Positions 10,242-18,496 of a stretch of DNA of 64,000 bases are shown piece by piece. The translations under genes were made by a program, and so were the position numbers. The DNA is from Mesorhizobium sp. B2-1-8. GTDB lineage: Bacteria > Pseudomonadota > Alphaproteobacteria > Rhizobiales > Rhizobiaceae. The stretch is from contig NZ_CP083952.1 in the NCBI RefSeq assembly GCF_006442545.2, forward strand, positions 4,813,501-4,877,500, in the 5' to 3' direction. The notes under the pieces are model-generated. The model was not told the DNA's origin. It ran no database searches and worked only from the letters and a program-made list of their open reading frames with translations. How positions within the stretch are numbered: position 1 is the stretch's first letter; the number at the start of each line of letters is the position of its first letter.

Positions 10242-11132
10242 CTACTCCAGATTCTGGACCTGTTCACGGAACTGGTCGACCACAGCCTTCAATTCCAGCC
10301 CAATCGCTGTGACCGCCGCGGCATTCGACTTGGAGCACAGCGTATTTGATTCGCGGTTAAATTCCTGTGCCAGAAAATCGAGTTTGCGGCCGACGGCGCC
10401 GCCACCCACGAGCAAGGTCCGGCCAGACGCGACATGCGTCTTCAGCCGGTCTATCTCTTCGCGAATATCGGCCTTGGTGGCAAGGAACGCCGCCTCCATG
10501 TGCAGCCGGCTTGCATCCAGATTGGCGGATGCGTCCATCAGCAGCCTGACCTGCTCGGCGATGCGTTCGCGGATCGCCGCCGTGTCGCGTGACGGGTCGG
10601 CTTCCGCGCGCAGGGTCAGTGTCTCGATGGTGTCGATATGGCCGGACAAAAGCAGGGCCAGCGCGGCGCCCTCGCCTTGGCGGGCCTGTTCCAGACCGTT
10701 CAGCGCCGCGTCGAGCGCGCCTATGATGGCGGTGTCGAGCACGGCCCGCACCTCTTCGGTTTCGATGGTTTCGGCAACGTCGAGCACACCACGCAGCGAC
10801 AGCAATCCATCAGCCGTCGCGGGCGCAACGCCGAACTGTTCCTGCAGCCGCTTGGCCAGGCCGGCGAGATCTTTCAGAAACGCCTCGTTGACGATGGGTT
10901 GCGCCTGCGCGCCGGCGGCGCGGCCGATGGTCAGCGTCGCCTGGAAATTGCCGCGCGCGAAACGCTTCTGCAGCGTTTGCCTGACTACAGGCTCCAACCG
11001 CTCGAACCCCTGCGGCAGCCGCAGCCGCACCTCGACGCTCTTGCCATTGACGGATTTGACCTCCCAGGCAATCGAGGTGCCGTCATGCTCGGCGACGGCC
11101 CGCGCAAAACCGGTCATGCTCTGCAAATTCAT
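10242..11132 (-). CDS. YicC family endoribonuclease-like protein
   Basis: Member of the YicC/YloC family; E. coli YicC is an endoribonuclease involved in RNA turnover. The 296 residues begin MNLQSMTGFARA, the diagnostic N-terminus of the family, and end with the conserved C-terminal DUF1732 region (GRKLDFLAQEFNRESNTLCSK, about 250-270, here split by reading). The ATG at 11132 is chosen over an upstream in-frame start because the MTGFARA motif belongs at the extreme N-terminus. It is almost contiguous with gmk and follows mltG after a 155-bp gap. Confidence 0.92.
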   Translation of the reverse strand: MNLQSMTGFARAVAEHDGTSIAWEVKSVNGKSVEVRLRLPQGFERLEPVVRQTLQKRFARGNFQATLTIGRAAGAQAQPIVNEAFLKDLAGLAKRLQEQFGVAPATADGLLSLRGVLDVAETIETEEVRAVLDTAIIGALDAALNGLEQARQGEGAALALLLSGHIDTIETLTLRAEADPSRDTAAIRERIAEQVRLLMDASANLDASRLHMEAAFLATKADIREEIDRLKTHVASGRTLLVGGGAVGRKLDFLAQEFNRESNTLCSKSNAAAVTAIGLELKAVVDQFREQVQNLE

Positions 11133-11287
11133 GTCGCCTGCACATCCCTGAAGCCTCACCCCGAAACCGGTTTTCCGGAGGGGCAAGCGCGGCTTAAAAT
11201 GACCACGCCGCGAATGCGTCGAAATCGGACGCCTGGCGTTCTTTCAAATGTCAGGCTGTCGCCTTCCAGGCAACGCCTTTCTTCACC

Positions 11288-12559
11288 TTACTGGGCCGCG
11301 CCGGCATCACCGCCGGCATCGCCATTGTCGCCACCGGTACCATCGCTGCCGTCGACAGGCTTATCTGCTACTGCAGGCTTGTCGGCACTGCCGCTGGTAC
11401 CGGCGGCAGCGGCTGCCTTGGCTGCTTCATCGGCCTGCTTCTTCTGCAGCGCGCGATAGCGGGCGACGTTTTCATTGTGCTCGTTCAGGGTCGAGGCAAA
11501 GACGTGACCACCCGTGCCGTCGGCGACGAAATAGAGATCGTCGGTCTTCGACGGATTGGCCACGGCCTCGAGGGCCGCGCGGCCGGGATTGGCGATAGGC
11601 GTCGGCGGCAGGCCGCTGATCACATAAGTATTGTAAGGCGTCTGCTTCTGGATGTCGGACTGGTAGATGGGGCGGTCCGCCGGCTTGCCCTTGCCGCCAA
11701 ACAAACCATAGATGATGGTCGGATCGGACTGCAGGCGCATGCCCTTGGCCAACCGGTTCAGGAAGACGGCGGCCACGCGTGAGCGTTCATCGCCCTTGCC
11801 GGTTTCCTTCTCGACGATAGAGGCCAGGGTGACAAAGTCCTCGACGTTGGCCAGGGGCAGATCCGGCGCGCGCCGCTGCCAAACCTCATCGACCAGTTTC
11901 TTCTGATCGGCGAGCAGCTTGTCGACCATCTGCTGACGCGTCGCGCCACGCGTGAAGCGCAGCGTGTCGGTGGCAAGGCTGCCCTCGGGGGGCGTCTTCG
12001 CCGGCATGTCGCCGCTCAGGGCGGGTTCGTCGGCGATACGCTGCAAGGCCTGCTCGACGGTCAGCCCTTCCGGAACCGTCAGCGAGTACATCACCGACTT
12101 GCCACTCTTCAGGAGTTCCATGATGTCGCGCATGGATGCCCTGGGCTTGATCTCATATTCGCCGGCCTTGAGCGCGGAATCGTTGCCGAAGGCACGCACG
12201 CCGAGGCGGAATACGCGGGCGTCGCTGATCAGTCCGCGGCGCTCAAGCTGGTCGGCGATGTCCTGGACGCCGGTGCTGGGCTTGACGAGGAAGGTGTCGC
12301 CATTGGCGGAAGGGCCGGGTTCGGTAAACTCCTGCTTGCCGAAATAGAGAGCCATGCCCGCCGCCAGAACCATCAGCACCACCAAGGAGATGACGAAGTT
12401 CATGAACACGACGATCTGGCTGCGCGAAGCGCGCGACCGTTTCGGCGGCGGCGTTCCGGCCTCCGGCCGCAGCGCCTCGCTGGCAGTCTTCGGCATGATC
12501 GGCCCGGTGTTCGCCGGCCTTTGCCCGAATTCTCCGTTGCCTGACGGATTTGTGTTCAT
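11288..12559 (-). CDS. mltG: Endolytic murein transglycosylase MltG
   Basis: Inner-membrane-anchored YceG-like lytic transglycosylase that cleaves nascent glycan strands. The 423 residues comprise a cytoplasmic Pro/Arg-rich leader (1-48), one transmembrane helix (about 50-72), a LysM-like subdomain (about 85-150) and the catalytic domain. The motif ASIVEKETG holds the catalytic Glu (about residue 250), followed by QSDPTIIYG and YNTYVISGLPPTPI. An acidic Gly/Ala/Asp-rich tail of about 50 residues follows, unusual compared with E. coli. It lies 99 bp downstream of fabF on the same strand. Confidence 0.93.
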   Translation of the reverse strand: MNTNPSGNGEFGQRPANTGPIMPKTASEALRPEAGTPPPKRSRASRSQIVVFMNFVISLVVLMVLAAGMALYFGKQEFTEPGPSANGDTFLVKPSTGVQDIADQLERRGLISDARVFRLGVRAFGNDSALKAGEYEIKPRASMRDIMELLKSGKSVMYSLTVPEGLTVEQALQRIADEPALSGDMPAKTPPEGSLATDTLRFTRGATRQQMVDKLLADQKKLVDEVWQRRAPDLPLANVEDFVTLASIVEKETGKGDERSRVAAVFLNRLAKGMRLQSDPTIIYGLFGGKGKPADRPIYQSDIQKQTPYNTYVISGLPPTPIANPGRAALEAVANPSKTDDLYFVADGTGGHVFASTLNEHNENVARYRALQKKQADEAAKAAAAAGTSGSADKPAVADKPVDGSDGTGGDNGDAGGDAGAAQ

Positions 12560-12658
12560 TTCGCCCTACCGTTCGATCTCTCAACGAATCCCCTGAGGCA
12601 GAGTAGGGGCGAATATGGCAAAATTGACGACACGCCAAAGCGTCGCCCGGCAGTTCGG

Positions 12659-13921
12659 TCAGCCATTATAACGCTGAAAGACGAGCGAAGCGTTGGTGCC
12701 GCCGAAGCCGAAGGAATTGGACAGGGCCACGTCGATCTGGCGGGCGCGTGGCTTGTTCGGCACCAGGTCGATCGCGGTTTCGCGCTCGGGATTGTCCAGG
12801 TTGATGGTTGCCGGTGCGATATTGTCGCGGATGGCGAGGATCGAAAAGATCGCTTCGGCCGCGCCCGCCGCTCCCAGCAGATGGCCGATCGACGACTTGG
12901 TCGACGACATCGAAATCTTGGACGCCGCATTGCCGACCAGCCGCTCGACGGCGCCGAGTTCGATCGTGTCGGCCATGGTCGAGGTGCCGTGCGCATTGAT
13001 GTAATCGACGTCGGCTGGCGTAAGCTTTGCCCGGTTCAGCGCCGCCGTCATGCAACGGAACGCCCCGTCGCCATCTTCGGCCGGTGCGGTGATGTGATAA
13101 GCGTCGCCGGTCAGACCGTAGCCGATCACCTCGGCATAGATCTTGGCGCCGCGCGCCTTGGCGTGCTCGAGCTCCTCCAGCACGACGACACCGGCGCCCT
13201 CGCCCATGACGAAGCCGTCGCGGTCGCGGTCGTAGGGCCGCGAGGCGGTTTGCGGGGCGTCGTTGCGTTCGGTCGAGAGTGCCCGGCAGGCCGCGAAGCC
13301 GGCGAGCGACAGCCGCGTCACCGGCGATTCGGCGCCGCCAGCCAGCATGATGTCGGCATCGCCGAAGATGATCAGCCGGGCGGCGTCGCCAATAGCGTGC
13401 GCGCCGGTCGAGCAAGCGGTGACGACAGCGTGGTTGGGACCTTTCAATCCGTGCCGGATCGAAACCTGGCCCGACACGAGATTGATGATGTTTCCGGGAA
13501 TGAAGAACGGGCTGATGCGGCGCGGGCCGCGTTCCTTGAGGATGATCGCGTTCTCGGCGATGCCCTCAAGACCGCCGATGCCGGAGCCGATCAGCACACC
13601 GGTGGCGCAACGCTCCTCTTCGGTTGAAGGCTTCCAGCCGGAATCCTTCAGTGCTTCATCGGCGGCCGCGATCCCGTACAGGATGAAGTCGCCGATCTTG
13701 CGAAGTTCCTTCGGCTCAAGAATGGCTTCGGGATTGAGCGTGCCGTTGGAGCCGTCGCCACGCGGAATGACGTGGGCGATCTTGCAAGCAAGATCGTCCA
13801 CCTCGAACTCGGTGACGCGCTTGGCGGCGCTGCGGCCGGTCAGCAGTTCCTTCCAGCCGTGCTCGAAGCCCATACCGAACGGCGAAACCAAGCCAAGGCC
13901 CGTTACGACGACACGCCTCAT
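12659..13921 (-). CDS. fabF: Beta-ketoacyl-ACP synthase II
   Basis: Condensing enzyme that elongates acyl-ACP with malonyl-ACP. The 420 residues contain the active-site cysteine in VTACSTGAHAIGDA (Cys about 169) and the catalytic histidines in NAHGTSTMADTIE and SSIGHLLGAAGA. The start MRRVVVTGLGLVSPFG is canonical. It lies 34 bp downstream of acpP, the usual acpP-fabF arrangement, and upstream of mltG. Confidence 0.96.
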   Translation of the reverse strand: MRRVVVTGLGLVSPFGMGFEHGWKELLTGRSAAKRVTEFEVDDLACKIAHVIPRGDGSNGTLNPEAILEPKELRKIGDFILYGIAAADEALKDSGWKPSTEEERCATGVLIGSGIGGLEGIAENAIILKERGPRRISPFFIPGNIINLVSGQVSIRHGLKGPNHAVVTACSTGAHAIGDAARLIIFGDADIMLAGGAESPVTRLSLAGFAACRALSTERNDAPQTASRPYDRDRDGFVMGEGAGVVVLEELEHAKARGAKIYAEVIGYGLTGDAYHITAPAEDGDGAFRCMTAALNRAKLTPADVDYINAHGTSTMADTIELGAVERLVGNAASKISMSSTKSSIGHLLGAAGAAEAIFSILAIRDNIAPATINLDNPERETAIDLVPNKPRARQIDVALSNSFGFGGTNASLVFQRYNG

Positions 13922-13955
13922 CGCAGGTCCTCCCCGGTGATGACTGCGGAAAGCG

Positions 13956-14192
13956 TCAGGCCGAAGCCTTGTCGATGTACTTCACCGCATCGCCGACCGT
14001 CAGAATGGTCTCGGCTGCGTCGTCGGGGATCTCGACGCCGAATTCTTCTTCGAACGCCATGACAAGTTCAACCGTGTCGAGGCTGTCAGCGCCCAGATCA
14101 TCGATGAAGCTCGCCTGCTCCGTCACTTTGTCGGCATCGACGCCAAGGTGTTCGATGACGATCTTCTTGACGCGCTCTGCGGTGTCACTCAT
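13956..14192 (-). CDS. acpP: Acyl carrier protein
   Basis: Carrier of acyl intermediates in fatty-acid synthesis. The 78 acidic residues contain the phosphopantetheine attachment motif [11 protein letters not shown], with Ser at about position 37. The ATG at 14192 (MSDTAERV) is chosen; an in-frame ATG three codons upstream exists but the family N-terminus is [11 protein letters not shown]. The AcpP substrate of FabD, FabG and FabF is thus encoded among its enzymes. Promoter sequence is expected in the 211-bp gap before it. Confidence 0.96.
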   Translation of the reverse strand: MSDTAERVKKIVIEHLGVDADKVTEQASFIDDLGADSLDTVELVMAFEEEFGVEIPDDAAETILTVGDAVKYIDKASA

Positions 14193-14403
14193 TTGGGGCA
14201 TCCTCGTCTTTTGTTTGTCTGTCTTCGTTAGCGGGCGGAATGCCGCTAATCAAGCTGAAAGATGGTCCTGCCGGTAACGCAACGGCCACGGACCGGTTTT
14301 GCCCGAACCGCCGGGTTGCGGGCCGCATTACACGAAAAATAGCCGAGGTCCAAGCCGAAATGGTGGGTTTTCACAGCACGGCGATAATGCTGCCGAACCT
14401 CGC
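14193..14403. promoter_or_regulatory. Intergenic region upstream of acpP
   Basis: The 211-bp gap between fabG (upstream on the minus strand) and acpP holds no gene. Because ACP is needed in large molar excess over the enzymes, a separate strong acpP promoter is expected here by analogy with other proteobacteria. I did not identify its boxes with confidence. Confidence 0.35.
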
Positions 14404-15141
14404 TCAGATCATCGCCATGCCGCCATTCACGTGAATGGTCTGCCCGGTTACGTAGGCGGCCTCGTTCGAAGCCAGATAGGCAACGGCGGACGCCACTTCG
14501 GCACTGGTGCCCATGCGCTTGGTGGGGATCGCCGCCATGATCGCCTCTTTCTGCTTGTCGTTGAGCTTGTCGGTCATCGCCGATTCGATGAAGCCCGGAG
14601 CGACGCAGTTGACGGTGATGTTGCGGGTGGCGATCTCCTGCGCCAGCGATTTGGACAAGCCGATCATTCCGGCCTTGGAGGCGCAGTAGTTCGCCTGGCC
14701 AGGATTGCCGGTCACCCCGACCACCGAAGTGATGTTGATGATGCGGCCATGGCGGCGGCGCATCATCGGGTGGGTCAGTTCACGGGTCAGCCGGAAAACG
14801 GCGGCGAGATTGACCTCCAGCACCGTATCCCAGTCGGCGTCCGACATGCGCACGAACAGGCCGTCCTTGGTGATGCCGGCATTGTTGACCAGGATGTCGA
14901 CGCCCTCGAGATCGGCCTCCGCCTTCTGGCCGAGTGCCTTGACCTCGTCGCGGTTCGACAGGTTGGCCGGGAACAGCTTGACCCGGTCGCCCAGTTCGGA
15001 GGCCAGCGTCTCCAGTTTCTCGACGCGCGTGCCGTGCAGGCCGACGATCGCGCCCTGTGCATGCAGCACCCTGGCGATCGCCTCGCCGATGCCCCCCGAT
15101 GCGCCGGTGACAAGCGCCTTGCGGCCGGTCAATTCGAACAT
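14404..15141 (-). CDS. fabG: 3-oxoacyl-ACP reductase FabG
   Basis: NADPH-dependent reduction of beta-ketoacyl-ACP. The 245-residue SDR has the cofactor motif TGASGGIGEAIA (about 12-23), NNAG (about 86-89), catalytic Ser in ITSVVGVTG (about 138) and Tyr/Lys in YCASKAG (about 151-155). The C-terminus ends VNGGMAMI, typical of FabG. The start MFELTGRKALVTG at 15141 is preferred to an ATG 11 codons upstream. It lies 57 bp downstream of fabD. Confidence 0.95.
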   Translation of the reverse strand: MFELTGRKALVTGASGGIGEAIARVLHAQGAIVGLHGTRVEKLETLASELGDRVKLFPANLSNRDEVKALGQKAEADLEGVDILVNNAGITKDGLFVRMSDADWDTVLEVNLAAVFRLTRELTHPMMRRRHGRIINITSVVGVTGNPGQANYCASKAGMIGLSKSLAQEIATRNITVNCVAPGFIESAMTDKLNDKQKEAIMAAIPTKRMGTSAEVASAVAYLASNEAAYVTGQTIHVNGGMAMI

Positions 15142-15198
15142 TTTTGTCTCCAGGTTGAGAAGAGGGCACCCCATATAGGGATGGTATCAAATGGCGTT

Positions 15199-16140
15199 TT
15201 ATGCAAGCGCCGCCAATGCCGCCTCGACCTCGGCCGCGGAACCTACAGAGGCGGTGGCGATGTCGCGGTTGATGCGACGAGCCAGTCCCGAAAGCACCTT
15301 GCCGGCGCCGATCTCGTAAAGCGTCGAGACACCGTTGGCGCCGAACCATTCCACAGTTTCGCGCCAACGCACGCGACCGGTCACCTGCTCGACCAGACGC
15401 CGGGCGATTTCGTCGGGATCGGTCGACGGCTGTACCGATACGTTGGAAAGGACGGGAACGACTGGCGCAGTCTTTGCCACGCCGGCAAGAGCCTCGCGCA
15501 TGACGTTGGCCGCAGGTGCCATCAGCGCAGAATGGAAGGGCGCCGACACCTGCAGCATCAGCGCCCGTTTGGCGCCCTTTTCGGTGCACAGTTTCGCTGC
15601 CAGCTCAACCGCGGCCTTCGCACCTGAGATGACCAGCTGGCCGCCGCCATTGTCGTTGGCGATCTGGCAAATCGAGCCCTTTGCGGCCTCGGCACAGGCA
15701 GCTTCGACATCGGCCTGCTCCAACCCGATGATCGCCGCCATGGCGCCTTCGCCGGCCGGCACCGCTGCCTGCATGGCGTTGCCGCGAATGCGCAGCAGAC
15801 GGGCGGCATCGCCAACAGAAACGAAGCCGGCGGCGGCGAGTGCCGAATATTCGCCCAGCGAGTGGCCGGCGACATAGGCGACCTTGTCGTTCAGCGAGAA
15901 ACCGCGCGCTTCCAGCGCCCTGATCGCCGCCAACGACACCGCCATCAGCGCCGGCTGCGCGTTGGCCGTCAGCGTCAAGGTCTCTTCGGGACCTTCCCAG
16001 ATCAGCTTCGACAGGTTTTCGCCGAGCGCGTCGTCGACTTCCTGGAAAATCCTACGTGCCTCGGGAAAAGCATCGGCGAGATCCTTGCCCATGCCGACAG
16101 CCTGGCTGCCTTGTCCCGGAAAGGTGAATGCAACGGCCAT
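15199..16140 (-). CDS. fabD: Malonyl-CoA:ACP transacylase
   Basis: Transfers malonyl groups from CoA to ACP. The 313 residues show FTFPGQGSQAVGMGKDLA at the N-terminus, the nucleophile elbow GHSLGEYSAL (Ser about 93) and the distal catalytic histidine in SAPFHSALM (about 200). It is the first gene of the minus-strand fabD-fabG-acpP-fabF group and diverges from the LTA-synthase-like gene across 243 bp. Confidence 0.96.
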   Translation of the reverse strand: MAVAFTFPGQGSQAVGMGKDLADAFPEARRIFQEVDDALGENLSKLIWEGPEETLTLTANAQPALMAVSLAAIRALEARGFSLNDKVAYVAGHSLGEYSALAAAGFVSVGDAARLLRIRGNAMQAAVPAGEGAMAAIIGLEQADVEAACAEAAKGSICQIANDNGGGQLVISGAKAAVELAAKLCTEKGAKRALMLQVSAPFHSALMAPAANVMREALAGVAKTAPVVPVLSNVSVQPSTDPDEIARRLVEQVTGRVRWRETVEWFGANGVSTLYEIGAGKVLSGLARRINRDIATASVGSAAEVEAALAALA

Positions 16141-16383
16141 GCGAGGGCTCCCCAGACTGGTTTTGCTTGCCTGATACTACGAATTTTCCCTGCCTGTGGC
16201 GCAAGGCAGCCTGCCAAGTCAAGCCACTTCAGCCCATGCCGAACGCCGTATCCGCGCGCGCGTGCCTGTTCCAAAAGGCTTTTTGGCGATCACACCTGAT
16301 GAAAACCGCTCACGAATCGTTTGCTGGCTCTTCTTATTTCCGCCACAGGCGCTAGCCTTGCGTGACAATTATATGACAATCGA

Positions 16384-18345
16384 ATGACGTGGGTCGTCTT
16401 TGGGTGGGAAGTTAAAGTGGCAAAGAGTTTCAAACGTACCGGCAACGCCGCGCCGCAATTCCTGGAAGACGATCCGTCCACGGGCTATCTGCCGGGCCGG
16501 AAATGGCCGGTCGTCCGCTACGGACTGATCAGCCTGGCGATCTCGGCTGTCCTGGTGTTCGCCATCGAACTGATCGTGCGGGGTGATGTCGCCGGCACCG
16601 TTTCCTTCTTCCTGCAGCCGCTCAAGCCCGGCTGGACCACCATCGTCGTGTTCGCGCTGATCCTGATCGGCCTCGACGCGGTGCTCGGCCGCAGTCATCA
16701 AAGCCTGATGATCGTGGCGCCGCTGACCCTGTCGCTGGCCTTTGTCGGCCACCAGAAATCGCATTATCTCGGCGATCCGCTCTACCCGACCGATTTTCTC
16801 TATGCCCGCCAGATCTTCGCCCTGCTGCCGCTCCTTGTGCGCGACCGGCCTATGACCGCGCTCGCCATGGTCGTGGGCATCGTCGCCGGCCTGTCCCTGC
16901 TGGTCTACGGCTGGCGGCTTTGGCGCCGCAAGGTTCCGGCCCTCAGCCACAAGGGCCGCCTTGCCCGGCTGACGCTGGCGGTGCCGCTGCTCGCCTTCTT
17001 CGTCTCGATCATGGACTATGCCACCTTCTCGTGGACGCGGGACCGGCTGCAGATCATCCCGATCATGTGGGACCAGAAGGAAAACTACGCCTCCAATGGC
17101 TTTGCGCTCGCCTTCGCGCTCAACGTGCCGATGGCGCACGTCTCGGCCCCGCCAGGCTATTCCGACAAGGCTATTGCGGCCATTGACCGAACCAATGTGA
17201 CCGCCTCGGTGCCGGCCCAGAAGCCAGACATCATCGTCGTCATGAGCGAATCCTTCTGGGATCCGACCAAGCTGCCCGGCGTCACCATCACCCCCGATCC
17301 GATGCCCAATGTGCGGGCGCTTCGCTCGGGTTCGATGTTCTCGCCTGAATTCGGCGGCATGACCGCCAATATCGAATTCGAGGCGCTGACCGGGTTCTCG
17401 AACGCCTTCCTGCCGGCCGGCAGCATCCCCTACCAGCAATATGTGCGCACCCCGACACCGTCGATGGCGACCTTCCTGAAGAGCGAAGGCTATAAGGCGC
17501 GCGCCATCCATCCAGGCACCAACTGGTTCTGGAATCGCGGCGCGGTCTATGCCGATTTCGGTTTCAACGACTTCAAATCGGAAGAGACGCTGCCGCCCAT
17601 GCAAAAGCGCGGACCGCTGGCATCCGACGCCGCGATGACCGACGAAATCATCCGCGAAGCCGATGCCAGCGACGACCCCGTGTTTTTCTTCGCGGTCAGC
17701 CTGCAGAACCACGGCCCCTATGAACCGAGACGTTATTCCAACCCGACCCACTCGGTGCAAGCCCCGATCAGCCAGTGGGCGCGTGAGTCGCTGCTCTCCT
17801 ATGCCGAGGGTTCAGCCGACGCGGACCACGGCCTCGAACGGCTGGTCGAATGGGCCAAGACGCGCGAGCGGCCGACGATTGTCGTCTTTTTCGGCGACCA
17901 TCTGCCGCCACTTGGACCGGTCTATGTCGAGACCGGCTTCCTGAAGGACAACGTCGCGCCCCGCAGGGAACCGACACCGGAGGCGGCTCTCGAACATCAC
18001 GCGACACCGCTGATCATCTGGTCGAACCGCTCAGGCCCGGTCGAGAATCTGGGGACGGTGAGCCCTGCCTTCCTCCCCTATCATATCCTCACCGCGGCGG
18101 GCATCACCCACCCTTACTACACCGGCTTCCTGGGCGAGATGCGGGAGCGCTATCGCGTTGTCGACCGCAACCTGCTGCTCACGCCGACGGGTGAGGCCAC
18201 GTCCGACTGGGCGCGACAGCAGGAGATCGACCCGGCGATCCGCGATTTCCGGCTGATCCAGTACGACATGATGTTCGGCAAGCGCCATGCGGCGCCCGAC
18301 TTCTTCCCCGAGACGGTCGGCAAGGTTGTCGCCCATACGAGCTGA
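16384..18345 (+). CDS. LTA synthase family (sulfatase/alkaline-phosphatase superfamily) membrane protein
   Basis: 653-residue membrane enzyme with about five N-terminal transmembrane helices (about 38-60, 75-95, 102-118, 148-175, 195-215) and a large periplasmic sulfatase-like domain. The domain shows IIVVMSESFWD (metal-binding Glu, about 282-292), GGMTANIEFEALTGF with the predicted Thr nucleophile at 327, SLQNHGPYEP and VVFFGDHLPPLG (metal-ligand Asp-His). In Gram-negative bacteria such enzymes (OpgB/MdoB, CgmB type) transfer phosphoglycerol to periplasmic glucans; that role here is inference. A GTG at 16417 (VAKSFKRTG) is a plausible later start. It is convergent with the disrupted vWA gene. 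Confidence 0.85.
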   Translation: MTWVVFGWEVKVAKSFKRTGNAAPQFLEDDPSTGYLPGRKWPVVRYGLISLAISAVLVFAIELIVRGDVAGTVSFFLQPLKPGWTTIVVFALILIGLDAVLGRSHQSLMIVAPLTLSLAFVGHQKSHYLGDPLYPTDFLYARQIFALLPLLVRDRPMTALAMVVGIVAGLSLLVYGWRLWRRKVPALSHKGRLARLTLAVPLLAFFVSIMDYATFSWTRDRLQIIPIMWDQKENYASNGFALAFALNVPMAHVSAPPGYSDKAIAAIDRTNVTASVPAQKPDIIVVMSESFWDPTKLPGVTITPDPMPNVRALRSGSMFSPEFGGMTANIEFEALTGFSNAFLPAGSIPYQQYVRTPTPSMATFLKSEGYKARAIHPGTNWFWNRGAVYADFGFNDFKSEETLPPMQKRGPLASDAAMTDEIIREADASDDPVFFFAVSLQNHGPYEPRRYSNPTHSVQAPISQWARESLLSYAEGSADADHGLERLVEWAKTRERPTIVVFFGDHLPPLGPVYVETGFLKDNVAPRREPTPEAALEHHATPLIIWSNRSGPVENLGTVSPAFLPYHILTAAGITHPYYTGFLGEMRERYRVVDRNLLLTPTGEATSDWARQQEIDPAIRDFRLIQYDMMFGKRHAAPDFFPETVGKVVAHTS

Positions 18346-18363
18346 GGGTCTCGATCCCCTCAG
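18342..18363. terminator. Hairpin at the LTA-synthase-like stop codon
   Basis: CTGAGGG (18342-18348) pairs with CCCTCAG (18357-18363) across an 8-base loop. The left arm contains the TGA stop of the upstream gene. It lies between convergent genes and could act on both strands, but neither side has a clear T-run, so intrinsic termination is only possible. Confidence 0.4.
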
Positions 18364-18391
18364 TAATGCGCGCGCCCCTCGGTGTCGGCGC

Positions 18392-18472
18392 TCAATTCGT
18401 CAGTTGCAGTTTCGAGAACTTGTTGGCGATCTGCTGAAAGACGTTCGGCAGCTTGGCCGGGTCGTTGACGGC
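18392..18472 (-). pseudogene. 3' remnant of the vWA/TadE-like gene, cut off by the IS
   Basis: Read leftward from the IS edge, this piece encodes DDAVNDPAKLPNVFQQIANKF and then SKLQLTN before a TGA at 18392-18394; the first few codons overlap the IS end and target duplication. It is the expected C-terminal helix of TadG-like vWA proteins. After removal of the IS and one target copy, it joins in frame to the body of the gene at 20023, giving SDYYAVNDPAKL across the junction. It has no start codon or ribosome-binding site of its own. Confidence 0.85.
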
Positions 18473-18488
18473 GTCGTCCGTGAACAAT
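18473..18488 (+). repeat. IS left terminal inverted repeat
   Basis: GTCGTCCGTGAACAAT, inverted relative to 20007-20022, with two mismatches over 16 bases. It is immediately preceded by the target copy GACGGC. Confidence 0.85.
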
Positions 18489-18496
18489 GAAGTGGG

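Noticed and set aside
14299-15627. 442-residue plus-strand frame opposite fabG and fabD
   Set aside because: Shadow of fabG and fabD, which carry all catalytic motifs.
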